From positions 1,293-55,497 of the forward strand of contig NZET01000014.1 in the NCBI GenBank assembly GCA_002690455.1: 54,205 nt of DNA. Reading direction: 5' to 3'. The first letter of the stretch is position 1, and each line of letters begins with the position of its first letter. Made by a program: the position numbers and the translations under genes. Positions 17,526 through 26,422 of the stretch are shown here, in pieces. The DNA is from Kiloniella sp. (GTDB lineage Bacteria; Pseudomonadota; Alphaproteobacteria; UBA7985). The notes under the pieces are model-generated. The model did no database searches, had not been told where the DNA came from, and saw nothing but the letters and a program-made list of their open reading frames with translations.

Positions 17526-18643
17526 TTTGATCGTCCGAGCAGGGAATCCACATGATCAGCGATGAGATTGGCCGTGGTCGTTCCTGATGGCAAGGCTAAG
17601 GATGATAGCGCATGGTGCTGAGCTGCCAGTTGCTGCGCGCGGGCCGTCTGATCCCTCAGAAGCCGGCCAACCTCTGTGGCTAACCGATCCGGCGTGGCAT
17701 CTTGCTGCAGCCGTTCGGGCATGATTTCAGCATCAGCGAGAATGTTGATCAGACTGAAGTGATGCAGGGAAGACTGGCGTTGAAGCGCCCTGAACGTTGC
17801 CGGTGAAAGGCGGTAGGTTATGACACCCGCGACCCCGGCCTTCGCCAGCTCTAGCGCTACCGTACCCGAGGCTGCGAGGGCGACCGTTGCACGGGCGAAA
17901 GCATCGGCCTTGTCTTCAGGGCGGAACAAGAATTCGATCGGCGTCGGCCAATCAGCCATCCGGCGGGTGACAAAGCTTCGAGTGGTTTCCACTGTCGGCA
18001 CCAGGCACTGCAAGGCGGGATGTTCACTGCGAAGCCGACGGACTGTGTCGCGAAACAAGGGAGTCAGCGCTCGAACCTCACTCATTCGGCTCCCAGGCAG
18101 CAACATAAGCGTATCCGCCTGCCGGGCAGCTGCTGGCAAAGGCCGGTCAAGAGCAGGATGCCCTACGAAGTGGCTTGGCAGGCCATGCGCCTCAAACAGC
18201 GCAGGTTCAAAGGGAAACAGGCACAGCAGCTGATCCAAATAATCTGCGATGGCGGTTGCCCGTTCCGGCCGCCAGGCCCAAACCGTCGGCGCGACCAGAT
18301 GGACGAGCTTGCCCTCATAGCCCCGACGGCGCAGCGCCCGAGCAATCCGCAGGGTTAGATCAGGGGCATCGACAGTGAGCACAACGTCCGGCTGCTCCCG
18401 CAGCAGCCAGCGCGTGAGCTGCTCAATCCGCATGAGCAGCCGAGGAACGTGCGGCAACGCCTCCACAAGACCGTTAACCGCAAACCCGGCAAGCGGATAT
18501 CGACTTCTCAGCCCCGCGCGTGCGAGACCTTCACCGCCCAGCCCTATGAGCTCAAGCTCTGGATGCCGCCCTCGAAGCGCCTTAACAGCGGCTTCGGCGA
18601 GCAGGTCCCCAGATGGCTCTCCGGTGAGAACGGCAAGCTTCAT
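17522..18643 (-). CDS. lpxB: Lipid-A-disaccharide synthase
   Basis: A 373-residue glycosyltransferase of family GT19 that joins UDP-2,3-diacylglucosamine and lipid X into the lipid A disaccharide at the inner face of the inner membrane. The N-terminal KLAVLTGEPSGDLLAE, the VDAPDLTLRIA and LVAPTVWAWRPERA blocks and the LLPGSRMSEV motif are all family signatures. ATGA overlaps tie it to lpxI upstream and the hydrolase downstream, so the three are one translational run. Length is normal. Confidence 0.97.
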   Translation of the reverse strand: MKLAVLTGEPSGDLLAEAAVKALRGRHPELELIGLGGEGLARAGLRSRYPLAGFAVNGLVEALPHVPRLLMRIEQLTRWLLREQPDVVLTVDAPDLTLRIARALRRRGYEGKLVHLVAPTVWAWRPERATAIADYLDQLLCLFPFEPALFEAHGLPSHFVGHPALDRPLPAAARQADTLMLLPGSRMSEVRALTPLFRDTVRRLRSEHPALQCLVPTVETTRSFVTRRMADWPTPIEFLFRPEDKADAFARATVALAASGTVALELAKAGVAGVITYRLSPATFRALQRQSSLHHFSLINILADAEIMPERLQQDATPDRLATEVGRLLRDQTARAQQLAAQHHALSSLALPSGTTTANLIADHVDSLLGRSK

Positions 18644-19425
18644 ACTGCGCCTCCAATCACGGTGAGCCCGTGTCGCTGGGCCAGCTTTAGCGCGCGCTGC
18701 CGGTCAACAGCCAATGACGCACCAGCCTCGAACACCAGCGCATCCAGACCCGCCGCTACAGCGCGGTGGACGGTCTCTGGCCCCCAAGCGGGCAGGTCTA
18801 TCCGCCGGTCCTGCTGAGGCTTGAGAGCCTTGAATAGGATTTTGGGTGTTTGCAGCGTCGAGGCGCCAGCCCGATCAATCAGCGCGTCCGTGCCGTCCTC
18901 GCCTTCTTCCAGCCATTGGCAATCGGAGGTCGGCAAGCCGCAGGCGATAACCGCCTGTCCCCGGTCAGTCAGGCCCAGCGCTCGGGCCTTGGCGAGCCCC
19001 TGTCTCTGCTGCGCGGTCGAGACTTGGGAACTGTCGCCGATCAACACCCCGGCCGGGGTCAGCAGGTCCGGGCATATGTCGTCGACCCCAACAACCCGCA
19101 GTCCATGGTCCTCGAAGTATGCAACAAGCGCGTCCAGCAGGCTCCCGTCCCCTGCTGTGCCCGTCGCGGCCGACCGCGTGCGGGCCCTTTCCGCAACCCA
19201 ACGACCGCCTAGATCCAACGCGGTAAAGTCGCGACGATCAACTGATCCGACCAGACACAAGGCGTCGCAGCCTGCTGCCTGCGCCGCTGCAACCAGTGCG
19301 GCCACTGCGCCGAGTGAAAATTCACATCCGGCGCCGACCCTGAAACATTGATGGATGTCACGGCCAGAGTGGGCGAGGACCTCGTCCGGCAATCCACCAC
19401 CCCCTGCGATGAGCCCCAACCGCAT
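18640..19425 (-). CDS. lpxI: UDP-2,3-diacylglucosamine pyrophosphatase LpxI
   Basis: A 261-residue LpxI (formerly DUF1009), the alternative to LpxH that releases UMP from UDP-2,3-diacylglucosamine to form lipid X, substrate of the adjacent lpxB. It opens with the family motif GLIAGGGGLPDEV. The C-terminal domain has GEDGTDALIDRAG, LFKALKPQQDRRIDLPAWGPETV and LVFEAGASL. Alphaproteobacteria commonly use LpxI in place of LpxH, as here between lpxA and lpxB. It begins three bases after the lpxA stop. Confidence 0.95.
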   Translation of the reverse strand: MRLGLIAGGGGLPDEVLAHSGRDIHQCFRVGAGCEFSLGAVAALVAAAQAAGCDALCLVGSVDRRDFTALDLGGRWVAERARTRSAATGTAGDGSLLDALVAYFEDHGLRVVGVDDICPDLLTPAGVLIGDSSQVSTAQQRQGLAKARALGLTDRGQAVIACGLPTSDCQWLEEGEDGTDALIDRAGASTLQTPKILFKALKPQQDRRIDLPAWGPETVHRAVAAGLDALVFEAGASLAVDRQRALKLAQRHGLTVIGGAV

Positions 19426-19428
19426 TGA

Positions 19429-20238
19429 TTATTCGAGCGGCCCGGTAAAGCCGCGGCCCTTGCTAGCCCGTTTCAGGAAAGTGAGCAGGTTCTTTGCAGG
19501 GCCTGCTTCCCCCACTCCGGGTATACGTTGGAATTCATCGAGCCGCTGTTCCATGATTCCCGGCTCGGAAAACAGGGTGTCGATAATGTCTTGCAACTGT
19601 CGCCGGACTTCATTGTCAAAGCCATGCCGTTTGAGGCCAACAAGGTTCAGGCCAGCAAAGTGCGCCCTTTGTCCGGTGACTGTGGTGTAAGGCAGGACAT
19701 CGCGCACAATCATCGAGTGCGCCCCGACCATCGCGTGCCGGCCAATTCGGCAGAACTGATGGACGCCACTGAGCCCCCCGATGATCGCCGCATCCTCCAC
19801 CTCTACGTGCCCGCCGAGACTGACATGATTGACCAAAATCACATCATCGCCAATTTGACAGTCGTGGGCGACGTGACACCCCACCATGAAAAGGCCCCGA
19901 TCCCCCACCCGCGTGACGCCGCCGCCGCCTTGGGTACCGGGCTGCATGGTGACGTATTCACGGATTACGTTCCGCTCACCAATCACCAGCATGGTGCGCT
20001 CACCAGCATATTTCTTGTCTTGCGGAGCCAGCCCCAGAGAGGCGAAGGGATAGACCTCTGTGCCTTCGCCAAGGCTGGTTTCCCCCTGAATCACCACGTG
20101 AGAATGCAGGCTGCAGCCGTCGCCCAGCACCACACCCGGCCCAACATGGCAGAATGGACCGATGTTCACGTCATGCCCCAGCTGAGCGCCGTCTTCGATA
20201 ACCGCAGCAGGGTGAATACCAAGGTAGTGGGCAGTCAC
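19429..20238 (-). CDS. lpxA: UDP-N-acetylglucosamine acyltransferase
   Basis: A 269-residue left-handed beta-helix acyltransferase that places a 3-hydroxyacyl chain on UDP-GlcNAc, the first step of lipid A synthesis. Hexapeptide repeats run through residues 8-190. H125 in CHVAHDC matches the catalytic histidine position of E. coli LpxA, and H122 is also kept. The C-terminal helical domain follows from about 200. It starts with GTG, overlapping the fabZ stop by four bases (GTGA). Confidence 0.97.
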   Translation of the reverse strand: MTAHYLGIHPAAVIEDGAQLGHDVNIGPFCHVGPGVVLGDGCSLHSHVVIQGETSLGEGTEVYPFASLGLAPQDKKYAGERTMLVIGERNVIREYVTMQPGTQGGGGVTRVGDRGLFMVGCHVAHDCQIGDDVILVNHVSLGGHVEVEDAAIIGGLSGVHQFCRIGRHAMVGAHSMIVRDVLPYTTVTGQRAHFAGLNLVGLKRHGFDNEVRRQLQDIIDTLFSEPGIMEQRLDEFQRIPGVGEAGPAKNLLTFLKRASKGRGFTGPLE

Positions 20239-20738
20239 GCCTCGCCGTCGTCCTCGATGCCCATAGCGACAAATTCTGCCTCAGAAATCCGAGCGCCGTC
20301 GACATAGCATTCACCGCGGAAGGTGTAGATAAGCCCCCGATTCTTGATAACGTGAACATGCATTTCGAGCATACAGCCGGGCGTCACTGGCTTGCGAAAC
20401 TTGGTCTTGTCCATGGACATGAAGTAAACGCCCTTAAGGCGCCGGTCATCGGCATCATCGAGAGAGCCGAGGATCATAAGGCCGGCTGTCTGCGCCATGG
20501 CTTCGATTTGCAGAACACCGGGCATAACGGGCATCTTTGGGAAGTGCCCCTGAAAATATTCCTCGTTATAGGTAATGCCTTTGTAACCGATAGCGGAGCG
20601 TTTCGACGCACGGCTCCACTCAACCCTATCCACCAGCAGAAACGGGTAGCGGTGCGGCAGCAGCGCCATGATGTCCTGAATATCAAGCGAGGGGCGCTCT
20701 GCGGGCTGCAACAGGGGTTCGTCTAGAATATCAACCAT
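20235..20738 (-). CDS. fabZ: 3-hydroxyacyl-[ACP] dehydratase
   Basis: A 167-residue hot-dog-fold dehydratase of type II fatty acid synthesis. The catalytic pair is H65 (YFQGHFP) and E79 (MPGVLQIEAMAQTAG), and the LLPHRYPFLLVDRV opening is standard. It sits between lpxD and lpxA, where both acyltransferases compete with it for 3-hydroxyacyl-ACP, a classic linkage. Its start overlaps the lpxD end by eight bases. The N-terminus is about 15 residues longer than in E. coli. Confidence 0.97.
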   Translation of the reverse strand: MVDILDEPLLQPAERPSLDIQDIMALLPHRYPFLLVDRVEWSRASKRSAIGYKGITYNEEYFQGHFPKMPVMPGVLQIEAMAQTAGLMILGSLDDADDRRLKGVYFMSMDKTKFRKPVTPGCMLEMHVHVIKNRGLIYTFRGECYVDGARISEAEFVAMGIEDDGEA

Positions 20739-21915
20739 TCGTGGTGTCTCCCTTGTCCGATATCGGTGTCGGTATTTGCGCCGTTGTCTGAGACGCGTTA
20801 ACTGGCGGTGTCGAACCGGTTAGTGGCTCAGTACCGGCGTCAGGCTGCTGCTGCGCTAGTTGCCGCAGCGTTGCTTGCTCCCGAAGATACTGCCGGTGTT
20901 CGGTGGCGGGAACCCCTGAGAGCCGCATCCCGCCCGGAAAGGACTTTGTGACCTGTGACCCAGCCATAACGACGGTACCTGCGCCGACCCGAATATGGCC
21001 CAGGATCGACACTCGCGCGCCGACAACCACATCGTCTTCGAGGATGCCCGACCCGGCCACACCCGAAAAGCCGGCCATCACACAGCGTTGGCCAATACGG
21101 ACGTTGTGGGCAATGAGGCAATGGTTGTCGATAACCGTCCCTGTGCCGATGACGGTATCAGGACCAGAACCACGGTCGACGGTAGCATTAGCTCCGATTT
21201 CCACATCATCGCCGAGGATAACCCGGCCGAGCTGAGGGATCCGCTGATGCAACCCATAACCGTCGCGATGCTGACCCAAGGCCCAGCCGAAGCCGCTTTG
21301 GCCGACACGCGCGCCGGGTTTAATGTGCGCACGGTCGCCAACAAGCGCGTGAGACAGACTGGCGCCGGTGCAGACGATGCAATCGCGCCCCAGACGAACG
21401 TTTTCGCCAATGCTCACATGGGCCTGCAGCACGCTCCCCGCGCCGACTTGGGCGCCTGCGCCAATATGAACGAAGGGGCCAATATTGACGCCTGCGCCTA
21501 GTTGGGCGTCCGGAGACACTTGCGCGCTGGGGTCTATGATTGTTTCAGTTGTAACTGTCGGCGGGTGAAACAGCGTCGCAGCCTGCCCAAAACAGCGATA
21601 CGGATCCTGCACCACGATTCGGGTCACACCGGCGGGCACAAGGGTTTCAGCGTCTGGAGTCACAAACACGGCGCCCGCTCTCGTGGTGCGCAGCGCCTCG
21701 GCATAAGCGCTGTTGTGAAAGAAACTCAAATGCCCCGGGTCTGCCTCGGACAGTGGAGCGACATCCGTGAGCAGAAGATCATAATCGACTTCGGTCGGAG
21801 TATCGGCGCTACGCCCAAATGTGCCAGGGAGGATATCCGGACCCAGTCCCAGATGCTCCAGCACGTCACCGAGCGTGAAGGGCCCAGCGGTTTGGAAAAA
21901 TCGAGGATCGGTCAA
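20731..21915 (-). CDS. lpxD: UDP-3-O-acylglucosamine N-acyltransferase
   Basis: A 394-residue LpxD, which adds the second 3-hydroxyacyl chain in lipid A synthesis. An N-terminal uridine-binding domain (about 1-105) is followed by a left-handed beta-helix (about 107-320) with repeats such as GAGVNIGPFVHIGAG and the catalytic histidine region NHCLIAHNVRIG. After the helical tail (to about 350) there is an unusual extra 40 residues rich in Thr, Pro and Gln. The start is TTG at 21913-21915; no better codon lies before the domain, and GCGGGG is a possible ribosome-binding site. It follows ompH by 12 bases. Confidence 0.95.
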   Translation of the reverse strand: MTDPRFFQTAGPFTLGDVLEHLGLGPDILPGTFGRSADTPTEVDYDLLLTDVAPLSEADPGHLSFFHNSAYAEALRTTRAGAVFVTPDAETLVPAGVTRIVVQDPYRCFGQAATLFHPPTVTTETIIDPSAQVSPDAQLGAGVNIGPFVHIGAGAQVGAGSVLQAHVSIGENVRLGRDCIVCTGASLSHALVGDRAHIKPGARVGQSGFGWALGQHRDGYGLHQRIPQLGRVILGDDVEIGANATVDRGSGPDTVIGTGTVIDNHCLIAHNVRIGQRCVMAGFSGVAGSGILEDDVVVGARVSILGHIRVGAGTVVMAGSQVTKSFPGGMRLSGVPATEHRQYLREQATLRQLAQQQPDAGTEPLTGSTPPVNASQTTAQIPTPISDKGDTTNG

Positions 21916-21927
21916 GGCTGCCCCGCT

Positions 21928-22530
21928 TCAGTTTCCGCTTTCAGCAGGCTCAGACTGAATTTCTTCAGGGGTCGGTGCGTTTACCGTGATGTTCAACTCG
22001 GGGATCTGCTCGTTCAATTCCTGGATTGCCTGCTCAGAAATATCAAACCCCAAAGCCGCAATCACAATGCCGGAATAGTTGAACACGAGGTTGGCCCCGC
22101 GGTCAGACGCAATTCGTATGACAATCTCCTCAAGCCGCCGCTGCAGTTCTTCTTCAGCCACGCGGCGAGCCTGGATCAGCTTTCGCTGGCGCGCATTGGC
22201 TTCCTGTCGCAGTTGCTGCAAGTCCCGCTGGGTGCGGATCTGTACCTTACGGAAGGCCTCCTGATCGATTTCGGCAGCGTCGAGGCTTTCCTGCGCACTG
22301 CGCAGGTTAGCAGCGAGGTCTTTGTTCAGTGCCGTTAGCTCATTTTCCCACTGGGACTGTAGCTCAAGCAATTGAGCACTCAGCGTCGTCATGGCCTGTG
22401 AATCACGGATCACGGCGTCCACGTCGACGACGGCGATCACAGGCTCTAGCTGCCCACGCGCCGCCTGCCCTATCGACAGGGTGAGTATCGATACAAGAAC
22501 AAGAACAATTCGACGAATACGCATATGCAT
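21928..22530 (-). CDS. OmpH/Skp-family periplasmic chaperone
   Basis: A 200-residue secreted protein of the Skp/OmpH family, which holds unfolded outer-membrane proteins in the periplasm on their way to BamA. The signal peptide (about 1-26, ending ARG before QLEP) is followed by IAVVDVDAVIRDSQA, long charged coiled-coil helices (about 55-140) and a return strand ANLVFNYSG. A Gln/Glu/Pro-rich tail ends the protein. AGGA precedes the start. It lies 62 bp after bamA, its functional partner. Confidence 0.92.
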   Translation of the reverse strand: MHMRIRRIVLVLVSILTLSIGQAARGQLEPVIAVVDVDAVIRDSQAMTTLSAQLLELQSQWENELTALNKDLAANLRSAQESLDAAEIDQEAFRKVQIRTQRDLQQLRQEANARQRKLIQARRVAEEELQRRLEEIVIRIASDRGANLVFNYSGIVIAALGFDISEQAIQELNEQIPELNITVNAPTPEEIQSEPAESGN

Positions 22531-22592
22531 TAGAGTGGTCCTATTGCGAGGCCGTTGGCATCGGCCGTTCTGACTGATGCTGGTCTTTTAAA

Positions 22593-25082
22593 TCAGAATG
22601 ATGTCGAGATCGAGAACCTGAAGCGTTGCTCCACATCAAAACTCTTCTTCGCCAATGGAATACCATAATCAATAGAAAGCGGTCCCAGCGGAGAGTCCCA
22701 GGTTGCACCAATGCCGACGGATGCGCGCGGGTCTGCACTATCCTGCACAACCGTGTCCCCCGTTTCCTGCCCGACGTGCCATGCAGCCCCAGCATCTGCA
22801 AAGAGTCGGCCCTTCACACCCTGCTCCCCCAATCCGGGAAGTGGGAAGCGCAGCTCGGCCGATGTTCGCCAGTAGCGTGCTGCACCGAGATTGCCGCTGT
22901 TCTGCTCCCGCGGGCCTAGGCCAGCCGGGGTAAAGCCGCGAATGAGATCACCACCAATGATGAAGCGGTCAGCCAGAAGCGTGTCCTGCCCCAACCCTTC
23001 GATGAAACCGCCCTCTGCTCGCGTGGCAAAAGTGAAAGTCTCTCCCAGTGGCAGATAGTGCGTGGCCTCAGCGGTCGTCTTCAGATAGCGGACTGAACCA
23101 CCCAGCCCGGCGACACTGTTTCGCATGGAAAGCAGATAGCCTTCCGTCGGATTGAAGGCCACGTCGCGACGGTCGTAACGCAAAAAGTGCCGTGCCTCCG
23201 AACGGATCGAGCGACCCTGCTGCTGAGTGATCAGCAGTGACGCATTTTCTGCAACATTCGAGACCTCAGTTTGAGTCAGGCCATAGGTCCACGACTGGCT
23301 CAAACGCTCCGACAGTTTATAGCCCAGCGTCACATCCGCTCCGATTTCACGGCGATCATAGATGTTGCTGACGTTGCGGTCGTTATAGAACAGTTCCACA
23401 CCCGCGCTGATCTCCCGGCCCAGGAAGTAAGGCTCAGTCACGCTGAAAGAGGCGTCGCGGTTGCGGATACCCGCATTGATGTCGAGGTCGTACTTCTGCC
23501 CGCGCCCGCGAAAGTTCCGGTCGGCGATCTTGAAGTTACCAAGAATGCCGGCGGTGTTTGAGTAGGTGCCACCGAGCATCAACTCGCCCGTTCGCTGCTC
23601 CTCGACCTGCGTGACCACCACGACCTGATCGGGTGATGATCCTGCCTCGGGCTCGAACTCGACTGACGCAAAGTAGCCAAGGCTTAGTAGCCGTTCCTGC
23701 GAGCGCTGTAGCTTGGACACTGAGAAAGCGTCACCTTCGGACAGACGGAATTCACGGCGAATTACGTCGTCGGCCGTACGTTCATTGCCCTCGATAACAA
23801 TCCGTTCAACGAATAGCCGATCGCCTTCTTCAATCGTGTAGGTGAGGTCAACGATGCCGCGGGTCGGGTCAAGGTTCTGCTCGATATCGACCTCAACGAA
23901 GGGGAAACCCTGCGCTGAAACCCGCTCCGTGAGGTCCTCCTGCGTGGCCTCAACTTCGGTGATATCAAAGGTCTGCCCGGTGCGCACCTTCAACCGGTTC
24001 ACCAGTCTTGAGGTATCGACCCCTGGCAGGTTATTTGCGATGCGGATCTGCCCGACACGGTAGCGAATCCCCTCTTTCACTGTAAATGTCAGGATGAAGC
24101 CACGCTTTTCGGGGGTTTGCTCGGCAATGGCCGAAACAACCTCAAAGTCGGCAAAGCCGCGCGACTGATAGTATTCGGTGAGAAAGTTCCGATCCACCGT
24201 GACCCGCCCGGGCGAATAACTGTCAGCCTGCAGCAGATTACGGACAATGTTGGACTGCTTGGATAGAATGATGGAACGCAGACGCCGGTCGGTATAAGCC
24301 TGATTGCCGACAAAGTTAATCGCATCGATCCGCGTGCGTGCGCCTTCATTGATTTCAAACGCAAGGTTTGCGCGGTTCTCGGTCAGCGGGATGATCTTCG
24401 GCTCGATTACCACGAGCAGACGGCCGAGGATCTCATAGCGCTGCTTGATTTTGCGAATGTCTTCCGCCACCTGCGTTCGGCTGAGCACAGAACGGCTGGT
24501 GGTGTCGATGAGTTGGAACAACTCTTCGTCGTTGATTGCCCCGTTGCCTTCGAAATTGATCTGATTGATAAGGACGTTTTCGCGCACCTGGATAATCAGC
24601 ACGTTGCCCGATCGATCGATGCGAACATCGGCAAATTGTCCAGTGGCGTAGAGCGCCTTGAGCGCATTATCCAAACGGATGGGTTGAAAATCCTGGCCCA
24701 CCCGGACCGGCAGAATCGACAGGATTGTAGCGCTGGACAGGCGCTGGTTCCCACGGACGACAATCTGTTCAATGGTTCCAGGGCCATACACTTGGGGTGA
24801 GAGCGGGTCGAATTCGATCACAGACGTCGCGGCGGCTTCGAGTTCGCCTGTATCAGTCTGCTCGCCCGCGACCGCCTGCGCCTGGACCAATTCCACCGCC
24901 TGCTCCGGCGTCAACGGGATCTGCGCACGGGCCACACCCGCCAGCGTCAGCAACCCGAGAGCCGAAATAAAGGCAACAGCTGCTCGAGACCCTACGCAAG
25001 CAGAACGCAAACCTCCGCTGAGAACAGATTGCAACAAACGGTAAAACATAAGGAATAACCGGCGGATCAGGACTGTAGTCAT
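22593..25082 (-). CDS. bamA: Outer membrane protein assembly factor BamA
   Basis: An 829-residue Omp85 protein, the core of the machine that inserts beta-barrels in the outer membrane. A long signal peptide (probable cleavage after VARA, residue 53) is followed by a Glu/Ala-rich linker of about 48 residues, then five POTRA domains (about 102-440, starting IEQIVVRGNQRLSSATIL). The 16-strand barrel contains the conserved loop motif VRGF as LIRGFTPAGLGPRE, and the chain ends in Phe (SISTSF), as expected for a barrel. The start overlaps the rseP stop by four bases (ATGA); an internal Met at residue 12 is an alternative. Confidence 0.97.
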   Translation of the reverse strand: MTTVLIRRLFLMFYRLLQSVLSGGLRSACVGSRAAVAFISALGLLTLAGVARAQIPLTPEQAVELVQAQAVAGEQTDTGELEAAATSVIEFDPLSPQVYGPGTIEQIVVRGNQRLSSATILSILPVRVGQDFQPIRLDNALKALYATGQFADVRIDRSGNVLIIQVRENVLINQINFEGNGAINDEELFQLIDTTSRSVLSRTQVAEDIRKIKQRYEILGRLLVVIEPKIIPLTENRANLAFEINEGARTRIDAINFVGNQAYTDRRLRSIILSKQSNIVRNLLQADSYSPGRVTVDRNFLTEYYQSRGFADFEVVSAIAEQTPEKRGFILTFTVKEGIRYRVGQIRIANNLPGVDTSRLVNRLKVRTGQTFDITEVEATQEDLTERVSAQGFPFVEVDIEQNLDPTRGIVDLTYTIEEGDRLFVERIVIEGNERTADDVIRREFRLSEGDAFSVSKLQRSQERLLSLGYFASVEFEPEAGSSPDQVVVVTQVEEQRTGELMLGGTYSNTAGILGNFKIADRNFRGRGQKYDLDINAGIRNRDASFSVTEPYFLGREISAGVELFYNDRNVSNIYDRREIGADVTLGYKLSERLSQSWTYGLTQTEVSNVAENASLLITQQQGRSIRSEARHFLRYDRRDVAFNPTEGYLLSMRNSVAGLGGSVRYLKTTAEATHYLPLGETFTFATRAEGGFIEGLGQDTLLADRFIIGGDLIRGFTPAGLGPREQNSGNLGAARYWRTSAELRFPLPGLGEQGVKGRLFADAGAAWHVGQETGDTVVQDSADPRASVGIGATWDSPLGPLSIDYGIPLAKKSFDVEQRFRFSISTSF

Positions 25083-26194
25083 TGCGCCACCACCAATCCG
25101 GGTATGGGGACCTTCTGCGGCGTCAGATCCTGCACCGTGACATAGACAAACTGAGTAAGGATCAACCCCAGGCCGATGATCAGAGCCACTTCCATAACCC
25201 GAGACGGAAGAGGCCGCCGGAAGACCGCCTCATACAACAAGAATACCAAGTGGCCACCATCGAGAACCGGTATCGGCAACAAGTTCATCAAGCCAATAAT
25301 CATATTGAGGAAGATCATCAACTGCAGGATCTGCAGAACACCAGAGCGCGATGCTTCAGCTACGTGTTGGGAGATCCCGACCGGGCCTTCCAGCTCACTG
25401 ACCGGGCGACGGCCCGTGACCACCTGCCCCAACCCTCTGAACACCATGCCTGTGATTTCGACTTGCATACGGACTGCATGACCAGCCGCGCCGATGGGGC
25501 CGGCACTGACCAATTCCACCTCCTCAGGCGCAACGATACCCAGCCGGAACACCCGCACCGGGCCGGTGGCCGTATCGATCATGGTCTCGGTCGGCTCAAT
25601 ATTGACGTCAAAGCGCTCACCAGCGCGTTCCGCTGTTAGTGTCAAGGTGCCGCCTGTATGAAGCGCCATGATGCGGGAGAGGGCGCGGAAGCTCTCCGTC
25701 CGGCGACCCTCGACCGCCAGGATCAGATCACCCTCCATCAAACCCGTATTTGCTGCTGCTGAGTTTTCGGTAAAGCTGCCAACCATAGCCGGTCGAACCG
25801 CTCGATCGAGGGCAAGCCCCATTCCGAACAGGATGATAAAGGCAAAGATGAAATTGGCCAGTGGTCCGGCGAAGATTATTAATGCGCGCTGCCAGACCGG
25901 GCGGTTGGGGAAACCTGTCTCGCCTGCGGCTTCGGCTTCGGGGGTTCCGTTGTTCAATCCTCCAGCCATACGAACGTAGCCGCCCAGCGGCAGGGCGGAA
26001 ATCTTGAACCGGGTGCCGTTTCGATCCGTCCAACCAAACAGCTCGGGACCAAAACCAATAGAGAAGGCATGAACCCGGACGCGGCACCAGCGCGCGACGA
26101 GATAGTGACCGGCTTCGTGAACCGCCACGATCACTGTCAGAACCGCCAGAAACGCCACAACGTTATAGAGCAGAATGTCGAAAATGGACGCCAT
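25079..26194 (-). CDS. rseP: RseP-type site-2 intramembrane zinc protease
   Basis: A 371-residue M50 protease that cuts transmembrane segments of regulators such as anti-sigma factors. The zinc ligands H26 and H30 with E27 are in VAVHEAGHYLVA, and the second metal motif is LLPIPVLDGGHLVF near residue 320. One PDZ domain (about 130-200) is present instead of the two in E. coli, which fits the shorter length. Four transmembrane segments are apparent. The start at 26194 is where homology begins (MASIFDILLYN), with GGAG upstream; the frame stays open 40 codons further but without support. It leads the rseP-bamA-ompH-lpx run. Confidence 0.95.
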   Translation of the reverse strand: MASIFDILLYNVVAFLAVLTVIVAVHEAGHYLVARWCRVRVHAFSIGFGPELFGWTDRNGTRFKISALPLGGYVRMAGGLNNGTPEAEAAGETGFPNRPVWQRALIIFAGPLANFIFAFIILFGMGLALDRAVRPAMVGSFTENSAAANTGLMEGDLILAVEGRRTESFRALSRIMALHTGGTLTLTAERAGERFDVNIEPTETMIDTATGPVRVFRLGIVAPEEVELVSAGPIGAAGHAVRMQVEITGMVFRGLGQVVTGRRPVSELEGPVGISQHVAEASRSGVLQILQLMIFLNMIIGLMNLLPIPVLDGGHLVFLLYEAVFRRPLPSRVMEVALIIGLGLILTQFVYVTVQDLTPQKVPIPGLVVAQ

Positions 26195-26422
26195 GCGCCG
26201 CTCTACGCTCCTTAACCCGACACCAAGGGGCAAAGCCCCAAACCACACTGCAGCCTGAGCGACTGCGCCCCCGCTTTTAGCCCGAAAAGTCGGCCACAAA
26301 ACGGCCAGTCCCACCCATCGTATTCCATAGCAGGGAACCGTCTTTCAGTCCTCTCCCGTATCCCGCATAATGTGGATAAAGGCCAGCTTGATTCCACATT
26401 GCCATGGTTTTTCCACCTGAGG
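26195..26422 (-). other. 228-bp gap between dxr and rseP with inverted repeats
   Basis: No gene is supported here. The gap holds a perfect 8-bp inverted repeat (AATGTGGA at 26369-26376, TCCACATT at 26393-26400) and a short GGGGC/GCCCC hairpin at 26227-26239 near the rseP start. It is the largest break inside the envelope cluster and probably carries a promoter for rseP-bamA. No convincing -35/-10 pair or T-tract was found. Confidence 0.3.

Noticed and set aside
26212-26397. Short minus-strand open frame in the dxr-rseP gap
   Set aside because: No Shine-Dalgarno, no recognisable features, and it covers the inverted repeats; regulatory DNA is more likely.
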